NCBI GenBank assembly: GCA_036497565.1 | Contig: DASXJE010000106.1 | Span: 1 to 45,964 of the forward strand | Origin: Mycobacteriales bacterium | GTDB taxonomy: Bacteria; Actinomycetota; Actinomycetes; Mycobacteriales; QHCD01 | Length of the DNA stretch: 45,964 nucleotides | Direction of reading: 5' to 3' | Shown: positions 8,164 through 17,587 of the stretch, in pieces | How the letters are laid out: every line of letters begins with the position of its first letter | Numbering within the stretch: position 1 is the stretch's first letter | The notes under the pieces: model-generated | Told to the model about the DNA's origin: nothing | The model's database searches: none | What the model saw: the letters and a program-made list of their open reading frames with translations, nothing else | Position numbers and translations under genes: made by a program

Positions 8164-8814
8164 ATGACCGGAGCGCTGATCATCGGCGCCGGCCCCGGGC
8201 TCGGCGGGGCGATCGCCCACCGGTTCGCCCGCGCGGGCCTGCCGATCACCCTCATCGCCCGCAGCCGCACCACGGTGGAGGCCGTCGCCCGCACGCTCGA
8301 ACCGCTCGACGTGCGGGTGCTGGCGCTCACTGCGGACACCGCCGACGAGGCTGGACTGCGGTCGGCGCTCGACACCGCCCGGAGCGAGTACGGCGCCCCC
8401 GACGCACTCATCTACAACGCCGGCCTGATCCGACGGGACGCTCCCGGCGAGCTCTCCACGCCGGATCACCTGCACGCATGGAGCGTGAACGTTCTCGGTG
8501 CCCTGACCGCCGCCACGCATCTCGCGCCGGCGATGGCCGAGAGCGGCGGCGGAAGCATCCTCATCACCGGCGGAATGCCCGCGCCCGACGCGCGCTACAC
8601 CAGCCTCTCCCTCGGCAAGGCCGGCGTCCGCGCACTCACCGAAATCCTTCACCAGCAATACGAACCGAGCGGCGTCCACGCGGCGACCGTGACGGTGTAC
8701 GGCGACATCGCGCCGGGCACCGCCTTCGATCCGGATGAGATCGCCGAGCATTATTGGCGGCTGCACGCGCAACCGCGCGACGAGTGGCAGGTCGAGGTCG
8801 CCTACCGGGGCTGA
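8164..8814 (+). CDS. SDR family oxidoreductase-like protein, degenerate active site
   Basis: 216 residues with a Rossmann N-terminus (IIGAGPGLGGAIAHRFA), IARSRTTVE for cofactor discrimination and YNAG for the NNAG motif. In classical SDRs a Tyr lies four residues before Lys. Here the segment is YTSLSLGKAG, so the position four before Lys is Leu. The product may bind NAD(P) without normal SDR chemistry, or may use the shifted Tyr. ATG 8164 is preceded by GAGGGAGA at suitable distance; the GTG at 8161 is the alternative. It converges on the marR gene with a 4-bp gap. Confidence 0.85.
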   Translation: MTGALIIGAGPGLGGAIAHRFARAGLPITLIARSRTTVEAVARTLEPLDVRVLALTADTADEAGLRSALDTARSEYGAPDALIYNAGLIRRDAPGELSTPDHLHAWSVNVLGALTAATHLAPAMAESGGGSILITGGMPAPDARYTSLSLGKAGVRALTEILHQQYEPSGVHAATVTVYGDIAPGTAFDPDEIAEHYWRLHAQPRDEWQVEVAYRG

Positions 8815-8818
8815 GCCG

Positions 8819-9283
8819 CTACGGGCTGGTCTCGTCCGCCGCGAGCGCCTCGAGGATGGGAAGAGCGGTCACCAGTTGGGCGCGCTCGCTCTCGGTCAAC
8901 GTCGCGACCCGGTTGGCGAGGTAGGCGGTCCGGTCGCGGCGCAGGGTCTCGAGCAGATCCCGTCCGGCGGCACTGATGCCGACCTGCGAGGACCGGCGGT
9001 CGTCGGGATCCGCCTTGCGCTCGAGGTAACCGAGTTGGTCGAGCGCCGCGACGACGCGAGTCATCGTCGGCGCGGCAACGCCCTCGCGGTAGGCGAGATC
9101 ACCGATGCGGAGCGGACCGTACTTTTCGACCGTGGCGAGCGCGGACACCTGACTGGAGGTCGGTCCCACTCCCCCGTGCACCCGCATCCGGCGGCCGATC
9201 CGGCTGATCGCCAGTCTCAGCCGGGCGATCGTCTCGAGATCGAGACCTTGCTCATACGAGGAACGGACCGTCGAACTCGGCAC
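8819..9283 (-). CDS. MarR family transcriptional regulator
   Basis: 154 residues. A winged helix-turn-helix is seen at about 45-105: LTSSQVSALATV-like helix, LRIGDLAYREGVAAPTMTRVVAALDQLGYLERK, then the wing DPDDRRSSQVGISAAG. Flanking helices would form the dimer. The GTG at 9283 is supported by AGGAGG nine bases upstream; the longer frame needs a TTG start and lacks that site. The effector and targets are unknown. A short inverted repeat GTGTC-6-GACAC (9306-9321) upstream could be its own operator; this is inference. Confidence 0.9.
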   Translation of the reverse strand: MPSSTVRSSYEQGLDLETIARLRLAISRIGRRMRVHGGVGPTSSQVSALATVEKYGPLRIGDLAYREGVAAPTMTRVVAALDQLGYLERKADPDDRRSSQVGISAAGRDLLETLRRDRTAYLANRVATLTESERAQLVTALPILEALAADETSP

Positions 9284-9397
9284 GGGTCTGTCCTCCTGCT
9301 GGCTGGTGTCTACGGCGACACGGTGATCAAACGATAGCAAGCAGACTAGTGTCGGCGAGCCTCAATGGAGTCGTCGTCACCCAAGCCGCACCTACGG

Positions 9398-9715
9398 TCA
9401 CCGAGCGGAGACTGCGGTGCGCTCGAGCACGAGAATCCGGTCGAGCCGGGTGAGCATCAGAATCCGCGCCACGCGGGCCGGCGGATCGCGCAGCACCAGT
9501 CGGCGGCCGATCAGCCCGGCCCGTCTGTGGCTGCCGACGAGCACACCGAGTCCGGTCGCATCGATGAGCTCGAGATCGCGCAGGTCGATGACCAGTTCGT
9601 CCTCGCCGTCGGCCAGAGCACGATGCAGCGCATCGCGGGCGGTCGCGGCTCCGGTCCCATCCAGCCGACCGGCCAACTCGACCAGTCGACCCGGACGTAC
9701 GGTCGTGGCTCGCAT
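9398..9715 (-). CDS. STAS-domain anti-sigma factor antagonist-like protein
   Basis: 105 residues forming one STAS domain: GRLVELAGRLDGTGA (first strands), DELVIDLRDLELIDATGLGVLVGSHRRA and a C-terminal LVLRDPPARVARILMLTRLDRIL helix. Thr54 in DATG is at the usual phosphorylation site of SpoIIAA/RsbV-type antagonists. ATG 9715 is preceded by GGGAG at five bases. No anti-sigma kinase, phosphatase or sigma factor gene is near, so it is an orphan and its partner is unknown. It is divergent from a membrane-protein gene. Confidence 0.9.
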   Translation of the reverse strand: MRATTVRPGRLVELAGRLDGTGAATARDALHRALADGEDELVIDLRDLELIDATGLGVLVGSHRRAGLIGRRLVLRDPPARVARILMLTRLDRILVLERTAVSAR

Positions 9716-9766
9716 TCGGACTCCCACCTCATCCGTCCCGCAGTGCGCTCCTTCTTCTCGGAGAGA

Positions 9767-9788
9767 CGTATGAGACGCCTGATACGTT
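9767..9788. promoter_or_regulatory. inverted repeat between divergent STAS and DUF2007-like genes
   Basis: ACGTAT and ATACGT, perfect 6-bp arms separated by 10 nt, sit in the middle of the 113-bp divergent intergenic region. The position suits an operator or overlapping promoters for both genes. No clear -35/-10 pair was assigned, so the role is a guess. Confidence 0.3.
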
Positions 9789-9828
9789 GCGTCGTGCGCA
9801 AAATAGGGCGCAGTGCGACACTCCCCCT

Positions 9829-10149
9829 GTGCTGATTGCGGTGACCGGCAGCCCGGCTGCGCTCGATCCGGTCATTGCGCTCGTGGCGGTGGGACTACTC
9901 GCGATCCTGCTCCGGTGGACCTTCCGGCCCCGGCGGACCAGCTGGGTCGGCCGGGCGCGCGGTGACACCGGGTTGCTCCGGCCGGTGGCAGTGGTGGACA
10001 CGAGGGCGGACGCGAACGCGCTCCGCGCCCTGCTCTCCGACGCGAACGTCCGGTCGACGATCGACGCCGGGCCGGACGGCCGGATCCGGCTGCTCGTCTT
10101 CGCCGAGGACACCGAGCGGGCTCAGGCGGTCGTCCCGCCCACGACCTGA
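9829..10149 (+). CDS. small membrane protein with DUF2007-like (putative signal transducing) C-terminus
   Basis: About 106 residues. One transmembrane helix (DPVIALVAVGLLAILLRW) is followed by a basic stretch and a ferredoxin-like alpha/beta segment: PVAVVDTRADANALRALLSDANVRSTIDAGPDG, ending IRLLVFAEDTERAQAVV. This matches the pattern of DUF2007 proteins, a family named as putative signal transducers with no fixed function. GTG 9829 or GTG 9841 could be the start; neither has a clear ribosome-binding site. It is convergent with murA, 13 bp apart. Confidence 0.7.
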   Translation: MLIAVTGSPAALDPVIALVAVGLLAILLRWTFRPRRTSWVGRARGDTGLLRPVAVVDTRADANALRALLSDANVRSTIDAGPDGRIRLLVFAEDTERAQAVVPPTT

Positions 10150-10162
10150 TCCGCGAGCCGCA

Positions 10163-11440
10163 TCAGAGTTGGTCGTCGCGCAGGTCGATCCGCTCGACGT
10201 CGGCGCCGAGCGCACACAGGTGGCCGGCGAAGCCGGCGTAACCGCGGTCGATGTGCTTGGCCTCGGCCACGGTGGTCACGCCGTCGGCGACCAGACCGGC
10301 CAGCACCAGCGCGGCGCCGGCCCGGATGTCGGTGGCCCGTACCGGCGCGCCGGAAAGCCGCGGACGACCGCGGATCACGGCATGGTGCCCGTCGGTGCGC
10401 ACGTCCGCCCCGAGCCGGGAGAGTTCGTCGACGAACATGAACCGACCCTCGAAGATGTTCTCGGTGACCATCGCCGCGCCCTCCGACACCGCTGCCAGGG
10501 CGATGATGGCCGGCTGCAGGTCGGTGGGGAAACCCGGGTAGGGCAGCGTGACGACGTCGATCGCCGTCGGCCGACGGTCCATGCGGACGCGGAATCCGTC
10601 CGGGACGACGTCGATGGACGCGCCCGCCGTCGTCAGCTTGTCCAGCGTGATCTCGAGGTGCTCGGCCACGGCCCGGCGGACGAGCACGTCGCCCTGGGTC
10701 ATGACGGCCGCGATCGCCCAGGTTCCGGCGACGATGCGGTCCGGCACGGTGTGATGCACCACCGGACTGAGCGAGTCGACCCCGTCGATGACCAGGGTCG
10801 ACGTACCCGCGCCGGAGATCTGCGCGCCCATCGCCTGCAGCATGATCGCGATGTCGACGATCTCGGGTTCCCGGGCGGCGTTGTCGATCACCGTCGTGCC
10901 CTTGGCCAGTACGGCGGCCATCAGCAGGTTTTCGGTGGCGCCGACGCTCGGGAAGTCCAGCCAGATGGTGGCGCCGGTGAGCTGGCCCGCCGACGCAACC
11001 AGGAAGCCGTGCTCGTTGGTGACGACCGCGCCGAGCCGTTCCAGGCCGGCGATGTGCATGTCGAGCCCGCGGGAACCGATGTTGTCACCGCCGGGCAGTG
11101 CCACCTTCGCCTCGCCGCAACGGGCGACCAGCGGACCGAGCACGCAGATCGAGGCCCGCAGCCGGCGCACCAGGTCGTAGTCGGCCTCGCTGTTCGGCCG
11201 GGCCGGCACGGTGATCGCGAGCTGGTCGGTCTTCGGCTCGATGTCGGTGATGTCGCATCCGAGCCGCCGCAGCACCTGCTTCATGATCGCGACGTCGACG
11301 ATGTCCGGTACGGCGGTCAGGGTGGTGGTGCCCTCGGCGAGCAGCGCGGCAGCCATCAGCTTCAGCACGCTGTTCTTCGCGCCGGTCACCGGCACCTCGC
11401 CGGCCAGCCGCGCTCCACCGGACACTCGGAACTGGGGCAC
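10163..11440 (-). CDS. murA: UDP-N-acetylglucosamine 1-carboxyvinyltransferase MurA, Asp-type
   Basis: 425 residues, full length. MurA transfers enolpyruvate from PEP to UDP-GlcNAc in the cytoplasm, the first committed step of peptidoglycan synthesis. The N-terminus [17 protein letters not shown] holds the UDP-GlcNAc/PEP-binding Lys-Asn. The active-site loop reads [15 protein letters not shown], with Asp119 where E. coli has Cys115. This Cys-to-Asp change is the one known in M. tuberculosis MurA, where it prevents covalent modification by fosfomycin. Other conserved parts: [14 protein letters not shown] and FPTDLQP. It is divergent from the cobalamin adenosyltransferase gene. Confidence 0.97.
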   Translation of the reverse strand: MPQFRVSGGARLAGEVPVTGAKNSVLKLMAAALLAEGTTTLTAVPDIVDVAIMKQVLRRLGCDITDIEPKTDQLAITVPARPNSEADYDLVRRLRASICVLGPLVARCGEAKVALPGGDNIGSRGLDMHIAGLERLGAVVTNEHGFLVASAGQLTGATIWLDFPSVGATENLLMAAVLAKGTTVIDNAAREPEIVDIAIMLQAMGAQISGAGTSTLVIDGVDSLSPVVHHTVPDRIVAGTWAIAAVMTQGDVLVRRAVAEHLEITLDKLTTAGASIDVVPDGFRVRMDRRPTAIDVVTLPYPGFPTDLQPAIIALAAVSEGAAMVTENIFEGRFMFVDELSRLGADVRTDGHHAVIRGRPRLSGAPVRATDIRAGAALVLAGLVADGVTTVAEAKHIDRGYAGFAGHLCALGADVERIDLRDDQL

Positions 11441-11520
11441 CGAGACATCGTACGGACCGGCCGGGCCGGGCTCGGCACGGCCACGCCGCGGACGGCCCGA
11501 TCGGGCCGTAGGGTGGCGCC

Positions 11521-12093
11521 ATGGCCGTCCATCTGACCCGTATCTACACCAAGACCGGCGACGACGGCACCACGGCGCTGGGCGACTTCAGCCGGGTCGC
11601 CAAGACCGACCCCCGCCTGGTCGCCTACGCCGACGTCGACGAGGCCAACGCCGCGCTGGGTGTGGCCATCGCGCTCGGCGACCTGACCCACGAGGTCGCG
11701 ACCGTGCTGCAGCGGGTCCAGAACGACCTCTTCGACGTCGGGGCCGACCTGTGCGCCCCGCTCGACCCGGAGTCGACGCAGGCCCGATTGCGGATCACGT
11801 CGGGCTACGTCGAGCGCCTGGAGGCGGCCTGCGACGACTTCAACGCCCGGTTGGAGCCGCTGAACAGCTTCATCCTGCCCGGCGGCACCCCCGGCGCGGC
11901 CCTCCTGCACGTGGCCAGGACCGTCGCCCGGCGGGCCGAGCGCAGCGCGTGGGCGTTGGTGGAGGCCGACCCGGAGCACACCAACCCGCTGACCGCCCGC
12001 TACCTCAACCGGCTGTCGGACCTGCTGTTCGTGCTGGGCCGGGTCGCCAACCCCGACGGCGACGTGCTCTGGGCGCCGGGCGGCGACCACTGA
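11521..12093 (+). CDS. ATP:cob(I)alamin adenosyltransferase, PduO type
   Basis: 190 residues. It makes adenosylcobalamin from cob(I)alamin and ATP. The family signatures are present: the N-terminal ATP-binding [28 protein letters not shown], the [10 protein letters not shown] segment with the ATP-contacting Arg, and [14 protein letters not shown] near the C-terminus. PduO-type enzymes are homotrimeric helical bundles. The gene commonly lies between murA and the ATP synthase operon in actinobacteria; here it is divergent from murA and convergent with DUF2550. Confidence 0.95.
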   Translation: MAVHLTRIYTKTGDDGTTALGDFSRVAKTDPRLVAYADVDEANAALGVAIALGDLTHEVATVLQRVQNDLFDVGADLCAPLDPESTQARLRITSGYVERLEAACDDFNARLEPLNSFILPGGTPGAALLHVARTVARRAERSAWALVEADPEHTNPLTARYLNRLSDLLFVLGRVANPDGDVLWAPGGDH

Positions 12094-12125
12094 CCGTCGG
12101 GCCGCCGGAGCGTCAGCCCCGTTGA

Positions 12126-12566
12126 TCAGCGCAGCGCGAACCCGGGCAGCGTGAAGCCCGGCGGAGAGGACTCCAGCCAGGACAGAAACCCCGTCACGGC
12201 CTCCTCGCTCATCGCGAGCTGGACCGGGTCGGGGCCGGTATGGCACTCGATGATCACCGCCCCGGACTGCACCGCCCACGACTCGGCTCCGGCCGGGATC
12301 CGCTGCCGGGAAACCTGCAGGGCCGAGCGGGAGAGCACCCGCGCGGGGCGTGGCGAGAAGGTGAAGACCCGGAACCATTGCAGCTCGTCGCCGGCGTAGC
12401 GGCCCACGCCCAGCGCCCAGCCGCGACCGACCGTTCCGGTGCGCAGGCGCAGGCTCATGTCGACCGCGCCGCCACCCCGCAGCAGGAATCTGCGGCGCAG
12501 CACGATGCCGGCGAGCGTGCAGGCGGCGAGGGCGAGCACGAGGGCGACGATCTCGATCAGCTCCAC
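12126..12566 (-). CDS. DUF2550 membrane protein
   Basis: 146 residues. One N-terminal transmembrane helix (IEIVALVLALAACTLAGIVL) precedes a soluble domain with SLRLRTGTVGRGWALGVGRYAGDELQWFRVF and later ESWAVQSGAVIIECHTGP, typical of the actinobacterial DUF2550 family next to atpC. GTG start. It lies 39 bp downstream of atpC on the same strand and may be the distal gene of the ATP synthase operon. The function is unknown. Confidence 0.9.
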   Translation of the reverse strand: MELIEIVALVLALAACTLAGIVLRRRFLLRGGGAVDMSLRLRTGTVGRGWALGVGRYAGDELQWFRVFTFSPRPARVLSRSALQVSRQRIPAGAESWAVQSGAVIIECHTGPDPVQLAMSEEAVTGFLSWLESSPPGFTLPGFALR

Positions 12567-12605
12567 GCCGCTCTCGCCCCTCCGTTCCTCGCTGGGGAGT
12601 GCGTC

Positions 12606-13004
12606 TTAGACGTCTTGTCCCGCAGCGCGCAGGCGGGAGAGCGCGCGCTCCTCGGCGTCCTTCGCGTCCCTGTCGTCCTCGGAGTGGTCTCCGGACCGGG
12701 CACGCTCCAGCGCCGCCTCGGCCCGCGATACGTCGATCTCGTCGGCGAGCTCGGCCATCTCGGCGAGGATCGACACCCCGTCGGCGGTCACGGAGAGGAA
12801 CCCGCCGTGCGCGGCGACGACCAGCTCCTGGTCGTCCTCCTGCCGGATCCGCACCACGCCTCCGGCGGCCAGCTCGCCGAGCAGCGGGATGTGGCCGGGC
12901 AGTACTCCGAGTTCACCCTCGGTGGTGCGGGCCAGCACCATCGTGGCCTCGCCCGACCAGACCGGCCGTTCGACGGCGACAAGCTCGACGTGCAGTGTGG
13001 CCAC
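12606..13004 (-). CDS. atpC: F-type ATP synthase epsilon subunit
   Basis: 132 residues. The N-terminal beta-barrel has the expected [24 protein letters not shown] and [20 protein letters not shown], followed by a short helical C-terminal part rich in Glu/Asp/Arg ([19 protein letters not shown]). Epsilon sits in the central stalk with gamma. GTG at 13004 is preceded by GAAGGAG; the frame extends seven residues further without better signals. It is separated from atpD by the GH3 hydrolase gene and a tiny membrane protein, which is unusual because atpD and atpC are normally adjacent. Confidence 0.93.
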   Translation of the reverse strand: MATLHVELVAVERPVWSGEATMVLARTTEGELGVLPGHIPLLGELAAGGVVRIRQEDDQELVVAAHGGFLSVTADGVSILAEMAELADEIDVSRAEAALERARSGDHSEDDRDAKDAEERALSRLRAAGQDV

Positions 13005-13089
13005 CAACGCTCCTTCGACATGCAAGTGGTTTCCGCAGTGTATCCATCCGGCGGCGTGCTACTGATCCGGCCTCGCCGGGGCTGCCGGG

Positions 13090-13209
13090 CTACCCGTGGT
13101 GGGCGGCCCAGATCGCCAGTACGACGATCGCGGCGACCGTACCGACGAAGCCGACCACGACCAGCCAGCCCTGCCCGCTCTGCCCCGGGCGCTGCGGATC
13201 GATCGGCAC
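13090..13209 (-). CDS. 39-residue single-pass membrane protein
   Basis: A short frame: a polar N-terminus (PIDPQRPGQSGQGW) and one transmembrane helix VVVGFVGTVAAIVVLAIW, ending AAHHG. GTG start. It fills the space between the GH3 gene and atpC, and its hydrophobic pattern is cleaner than expected from chance. It resembles unnamed small actinobacterial membrane proteins; no function is known. Part of an unrelated longer frame overlaps it. Confidence 0.55.
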   Translation of the reverse strand: MPIDPQRPGQSGQGWLVVVGFVGTVAAIVVLAIWAAHHG

Positions 13210-13239
13210 CCACCGAGCGTACGTCGGGCCCCGCGCCGC

Positions 13240-14919
13240 TCAGCGCCCGCGGTAGCCGATCCCGAAGCCGCGCGGGAAGAGCGTGCCGGAGCCGTCCGCG
13301 CGCGGCACCGTGACCGGGAGCCGACCGGTCGGGCCGACCCCCACCAGGGTGTCGACCAGCGCGGTCAGCGACGGCGGCTGGTAGTCGTAGGCGGCGAGGG
13401 AGGTCGACACACCCGGGAGATAGGCGACGTCGTACGGGCCCCCGAGTGCGGCGACCACGACCGGCGTACCGGAGCCGAGCAGCGCGGCGACAAGACGTTG
13501 CTGGCCGACGTCACCCCAGGCGTTGTCGGTGGTCACCACCACGACGTCGTTCTGCTTCGCGGCCGCCACCGCCGCGTCGATGGCCGCCTGACTGGGGTTC
13601 GCACCGAGGTACGCCGAGTTGTAGTAGGCCTGGGCGGTCAACCCCTTCGCGGTCAGGTCGGCGGCGACGGTTTGGGTCGACGTCGCCCCCCAACCGGTGA
13701 CGAGCACGTGCTTGCCCGACGCCGGAGCGATCGGGACGACCCGGTCGGCGTTGTCGAGCAGGGTGACCGAGCGCCGGGCGATCCCGGCCATCGTCTTCAG
13801 GTGGGCCGGCGTTCCGACGGTGGAGTCGACCGCCGCCGACGTCGTGTAGGGGTTGTCGAAGAGACCGAGCTGGAACTTCATCCGCAGGATCCGGTGCACC
13901 GACCGGTCGATCCGGGCGGTGCTGATCGTGCCGTCCCGCACGGCGCCGATGACCGCCTGCACCGCGCTGGGCAACTTCGGCGGCATGAGCAGTTCGTCGT
14001 CGCCGGCGTTGACCGCGTCGAGGGCGACCTCCTCCGGCGGGATGTCCGCGAGCGCGCCGGCGCCGAGCGAGTCGGTCACCACCACGCCGTCGTAGCCGAG
14101 GGTGTTGCGGAGCAGGCCGGTGACGATCGGCTCGGACAGGCTGGCGGGCATGCCGGACGGGTCGAGCGTCGGGGCCACGATGTGCGCGGCCATGATCGAC
14201 TTCACGCCGGCCTTGATCGCCGCGCGGAACGGCGGGATGTCGGTCGCCATGATCTGCGCCCGGGTCTCGTTGGTGATCGCGACGCCGTTGTCGGTGTTGA
14301 CGGTGGTGTCACCGAGACCGGGGAAGTGCTTGGCCTGCGCCGCCACTCCCGCGTGCTGATATCCGTCGACCGCGGCGGCGGCGAAGCGGGACACCGTTGC
14401 AGGGTCGTCGCCGAAGGAGCGCGGCCCGTCGGCGGCGTTCTGCGGGTTGGTGTTGACGTCGACGACCGGGGCGTCGTCGACGGAGATGCCCTGCGCCCGC
14501 AACTCGGCGCCGGTGACCGACGCCGCAGCCCGGGCGTTGTCCGGGTCGAACGTCGCCCCGATCGCCATGTTTCCGGGCGACACCGCGCCGGGCGAGCCGA
14601 TGCGCGTGACGATGCCGCCTTCCTGGTCGGTGCTGATCTGCAGCGGGATCGCCGGCGACCCCGACGTTGCGGCGCTCTGCAGACCGTTGGACAGTGCAGC
14701 GGTCTGCTGCGGGCTCTTCAGGCTGTCGGTCCAGGCGAAGTAGATGACGCCGCCGAGGTGGTACTTGGCGATCAGGTCGGCGCCGTTGTCGACGTCGTCG
14801 CCGTAGAGCGCGTGATTGGCCGCGACGTAGGACGGCGCCTCGGTCGTCGCGGTGTCGCCGTAGACGTTGGAGACGAACATCTGGCCGACCTTCTCGGCCA
14901 GCGTCATCCGGCTCATCAC
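13240..14919 (-). CDS. glycoside hydrolase family 3 protein, signal peptide lost by frameshift
   Basis: 559 residues in this frame. The GH3 N-terminal barrel starts MTLAEKVGQMFVSNVYGD and includes STDQEGGIVTRI, KHFPGLGDTTVNTDNG and VVVTDSLGAGAL with the nucleophile Asp; a C-terminal alpha/beta domain follows (HVLVTGWG to DVVVVTTDNAWGD). The His of the NagZ acid/base Asp-His dyad is Asn here (TDNG), so a NagZ-type beta-N-acetylhexosaminidase role is doubtful. Sequence upstream of the GTG 14919 stays in frame only to a TGA at 14992-14994, while a good secretion signal lies in another frame. One extra base in the C5 run at 14987-14991 explains this. It lies inside the atpD-atpC interval. Confidence 0.88.
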   Translation of the reverse strand: MMSRMTLAEKVGQMFVSNVYGDTATTEAPSYVAANHALYGDDVDNGADLIAKYHLGGVIYFAWTDSLKSPQQTAALSNGLQSAATSGSPAIPLQISTDQEGGIVTRIGSPGAVSPGNMAIGATFDPDNARAAASVTGAELRAQGISVDDAPVVDVNTNPQNAADGPRSFGDDPATVSRFAAAAVDGYQHAGVAAQAKHFPGLGDTTVNTDNGVAITNETRAQIMATDIPPFRAAIKAGVKSIMAAHIVAPTLDPSGMPASLSEPIVTGLLRNTLGYDGVVVTDSLGAGALADIPPEEVALDAVNAGDDELLMPPKLPSAVQAVIGAVRDGTISTARIDRSVHRILRMKFQLGLFDNPYTTSAAVDSTVGTPAHLKTMAGIARRSVTLLDNADRVVPIAPASGKHVLVTGWGATSTQTVAADLTAKGLTAQAYYNSAYLGANPSQAAIDAAVAAAKQNDVVVVTTDNAWGDVGQQRLVAALLGSGTPVVVAALGGPYDVAYLPGVSTSLAAYDYQPPSLTALVDTLVGVGPTGRLPVTVPRADGSGTLFPRGFGIGYRGR

Positions 14920-14987
14920 CGCCTGGATCTTCGCCTCGATGCCTGCCGGTCCGGCCGAGCCGCCCGCCGCCGGCGCGGCACCGGCCG

Positions 14988-15067
14988 GGGGTCATTCCCG
15001 CGACGGCGCAGGCCGTCGCGGCGGCGGTGACGAGCAGAGCGGACCGGGACGGACGACGAGCGGGCAC
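14988..15067 (-). other. out-of-frame signal peptide segment of the GH3 gene
   Basis: From a GTG at 15067 (GGGAG a few bases upstream) this frame reads PARRPSRSALLVTAAATA then CAVAGMTP, a basic N-region and a hydrophobic core. Deleting one C in the C5 run (14987-14991) joins it to the catalytic frame as AGAAPAAGGSAGPAGIEAKI, which gives a plausible signal-peptidase site and linker. Either the assembly has a homopolymer error or the gene is a recent frameshift mutant. Confidence 0.7.
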
Positions 15068-15124
15068 GGGCACTCCCAGCGCTGGTGTGGGTAAGTAACC
15101 GATCCGAGCCGAAGATCGGAAAGG

Positions 15125-15153
15125 ATTCCACCCCAGCGCCGGCGTCCTGTCAA
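15125..15153 (-). promoter_or_regulatory. candidate housekeeping-type promoter for GH3 gene
   Basis: On the minus strand TTGACA (15148-15153) and TGGAAT (15125-15130) are separated by exactly 17 bp. The -35 is a perfect consensus match and the -10 matches four of six. It sits about 55 bp upstream of the GH3 start at 15067 and directly downstream of the atpD stop, which fits a gene with its own promoter inserted in the ATP synthase operon. Confidence 0.55.
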
Positions 15154-15169
15154 CGCCCGAGCTGCCCGC

Positions 15170-16657
<1,488 letters not shown>

Positions 16658-17584
16658 TCAGCCGGATGCGGCGAGCGCGTCGGCGCCGCCCACGATCTCG
16701 CTGATCTCTTGGGTGATCTGGGACTGGCGGGCCTGGTTGGCCTCACGGGTCAGGTTTTCGACCAGCTCGTCGGCGTTGTCGCTGGCCGACTTCATCGCCC
16801 GCTGCCGGGCGGCCGACTCCGACGCCGCGGACTCGAGCAGGGCCGAGTAGAGCCGGGTGGTGATGTACTTCGGCAGCATCGCGTCGAGCAGCGCCTCGGG
16901 CTCCGGCTCGAACTCGTACTGCGGCAGTGCCCCTTCCGGCGGCGGCTCGTCGGATTCCTCGACCACCATCGGCGCGATCCGCTTGGCCACCGGCTCCTGG
17001 GTCACCATGGAACGGAACTCGGTGTAGACGATGTGGACCTCGTCGACGCCCTCGATCTGGTCGTCGCCGGGGCCTTCGGCAGTGTCGTCCCCGCCGGCCT
17101 CGAAGGCCCGGATCAGGGTCTGGCCGGCCTCACGCGCGTCGGAATAGCCCGGCTGCTCGGAGAACCCGGTCCAGTCCGCCACGATCGGACGGTCGCGGAA
17201 CCGGTAGTAGCCGACGCCCTTGCGGCCGATCACGTAGAGGCGGGGCTCCTTGCCCTCCTCCCTGAGCAGGGCCTGCAACTCCTCCGCCCGCCGGATCGCG
17301 TTGGCGCTGTAGCCACCGGCCAGACCGCGGTCGCTGGTGACCAGCAGCACCGCCGCGCGCTTGGGCTCGGGCCGCTCCGCGAGCAGCGGATGATCCACCG
17401 ACGCGTTGCTGGCCAGCGCGGTGAGCGCGCGGGTGATCTCGTCGGCGTAGGGCCGGCTGTCCTCGACGCGCGCACGTGCCTTGGCGATCCGCGACGCGGC
17501 GATGAGCTCCATCGCCTTGGTGATCTTCTTGGTCGACTCGATCGACCGGATCTGCTGGCGGTAGACGCGAAGGCTGGTCGCCAT
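16658..17584 (-). CDS. atpG: F-type ATP synthase gamma subunit
   Basis: 308 residues. Central rotor shaft: N-terminal helix [27 protein letters not shown] and C-terminal helix [36 protein letters not shown]. The Rossmann-like domain holds [17 protein letters not shown]. Residues about 163-182 form an acidic insertion ([19 protein letters not shown]), at the place of the extra loop described in mycobacterial gamma. A second acidic/Pro-rich stretch ([10 protein letters not shown]) follows. It lies 3 bp after atpA. Confidence 0.97.
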   Translation of the reverse strand: MATSLRVYRQQIRSIESTKKITKAMELIAASRIAKARARVEDSRPYADEITRALTALASNASVDHPLLAERPEPKRAAVLLVTSDRGLAGGYSANAIRRAEELQALLREEGKEPRLYVIGRKGVGYYRFRDRPIVADWTGFSEQPGYSDAREAGQTLIRAFEAGGDDTAEGPGDDQIEGVDEVHIVYTEFRSMVTQEPVAKRIAPMVVEESDEPPPEGALPQYEFEPEPEALLDAMLPKYITTRLYSALLESAASESAARQRAMKSASDNADELVENLTREANQARQSQITQEISEIVGGADALAASG

Positions 17585-17587
17585 CGG

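Noticed and set aside
9284-9340. TTG-started longer MarR protein
   Set aside because: AGGAGG is correctly placed only for the GTG at 9283.
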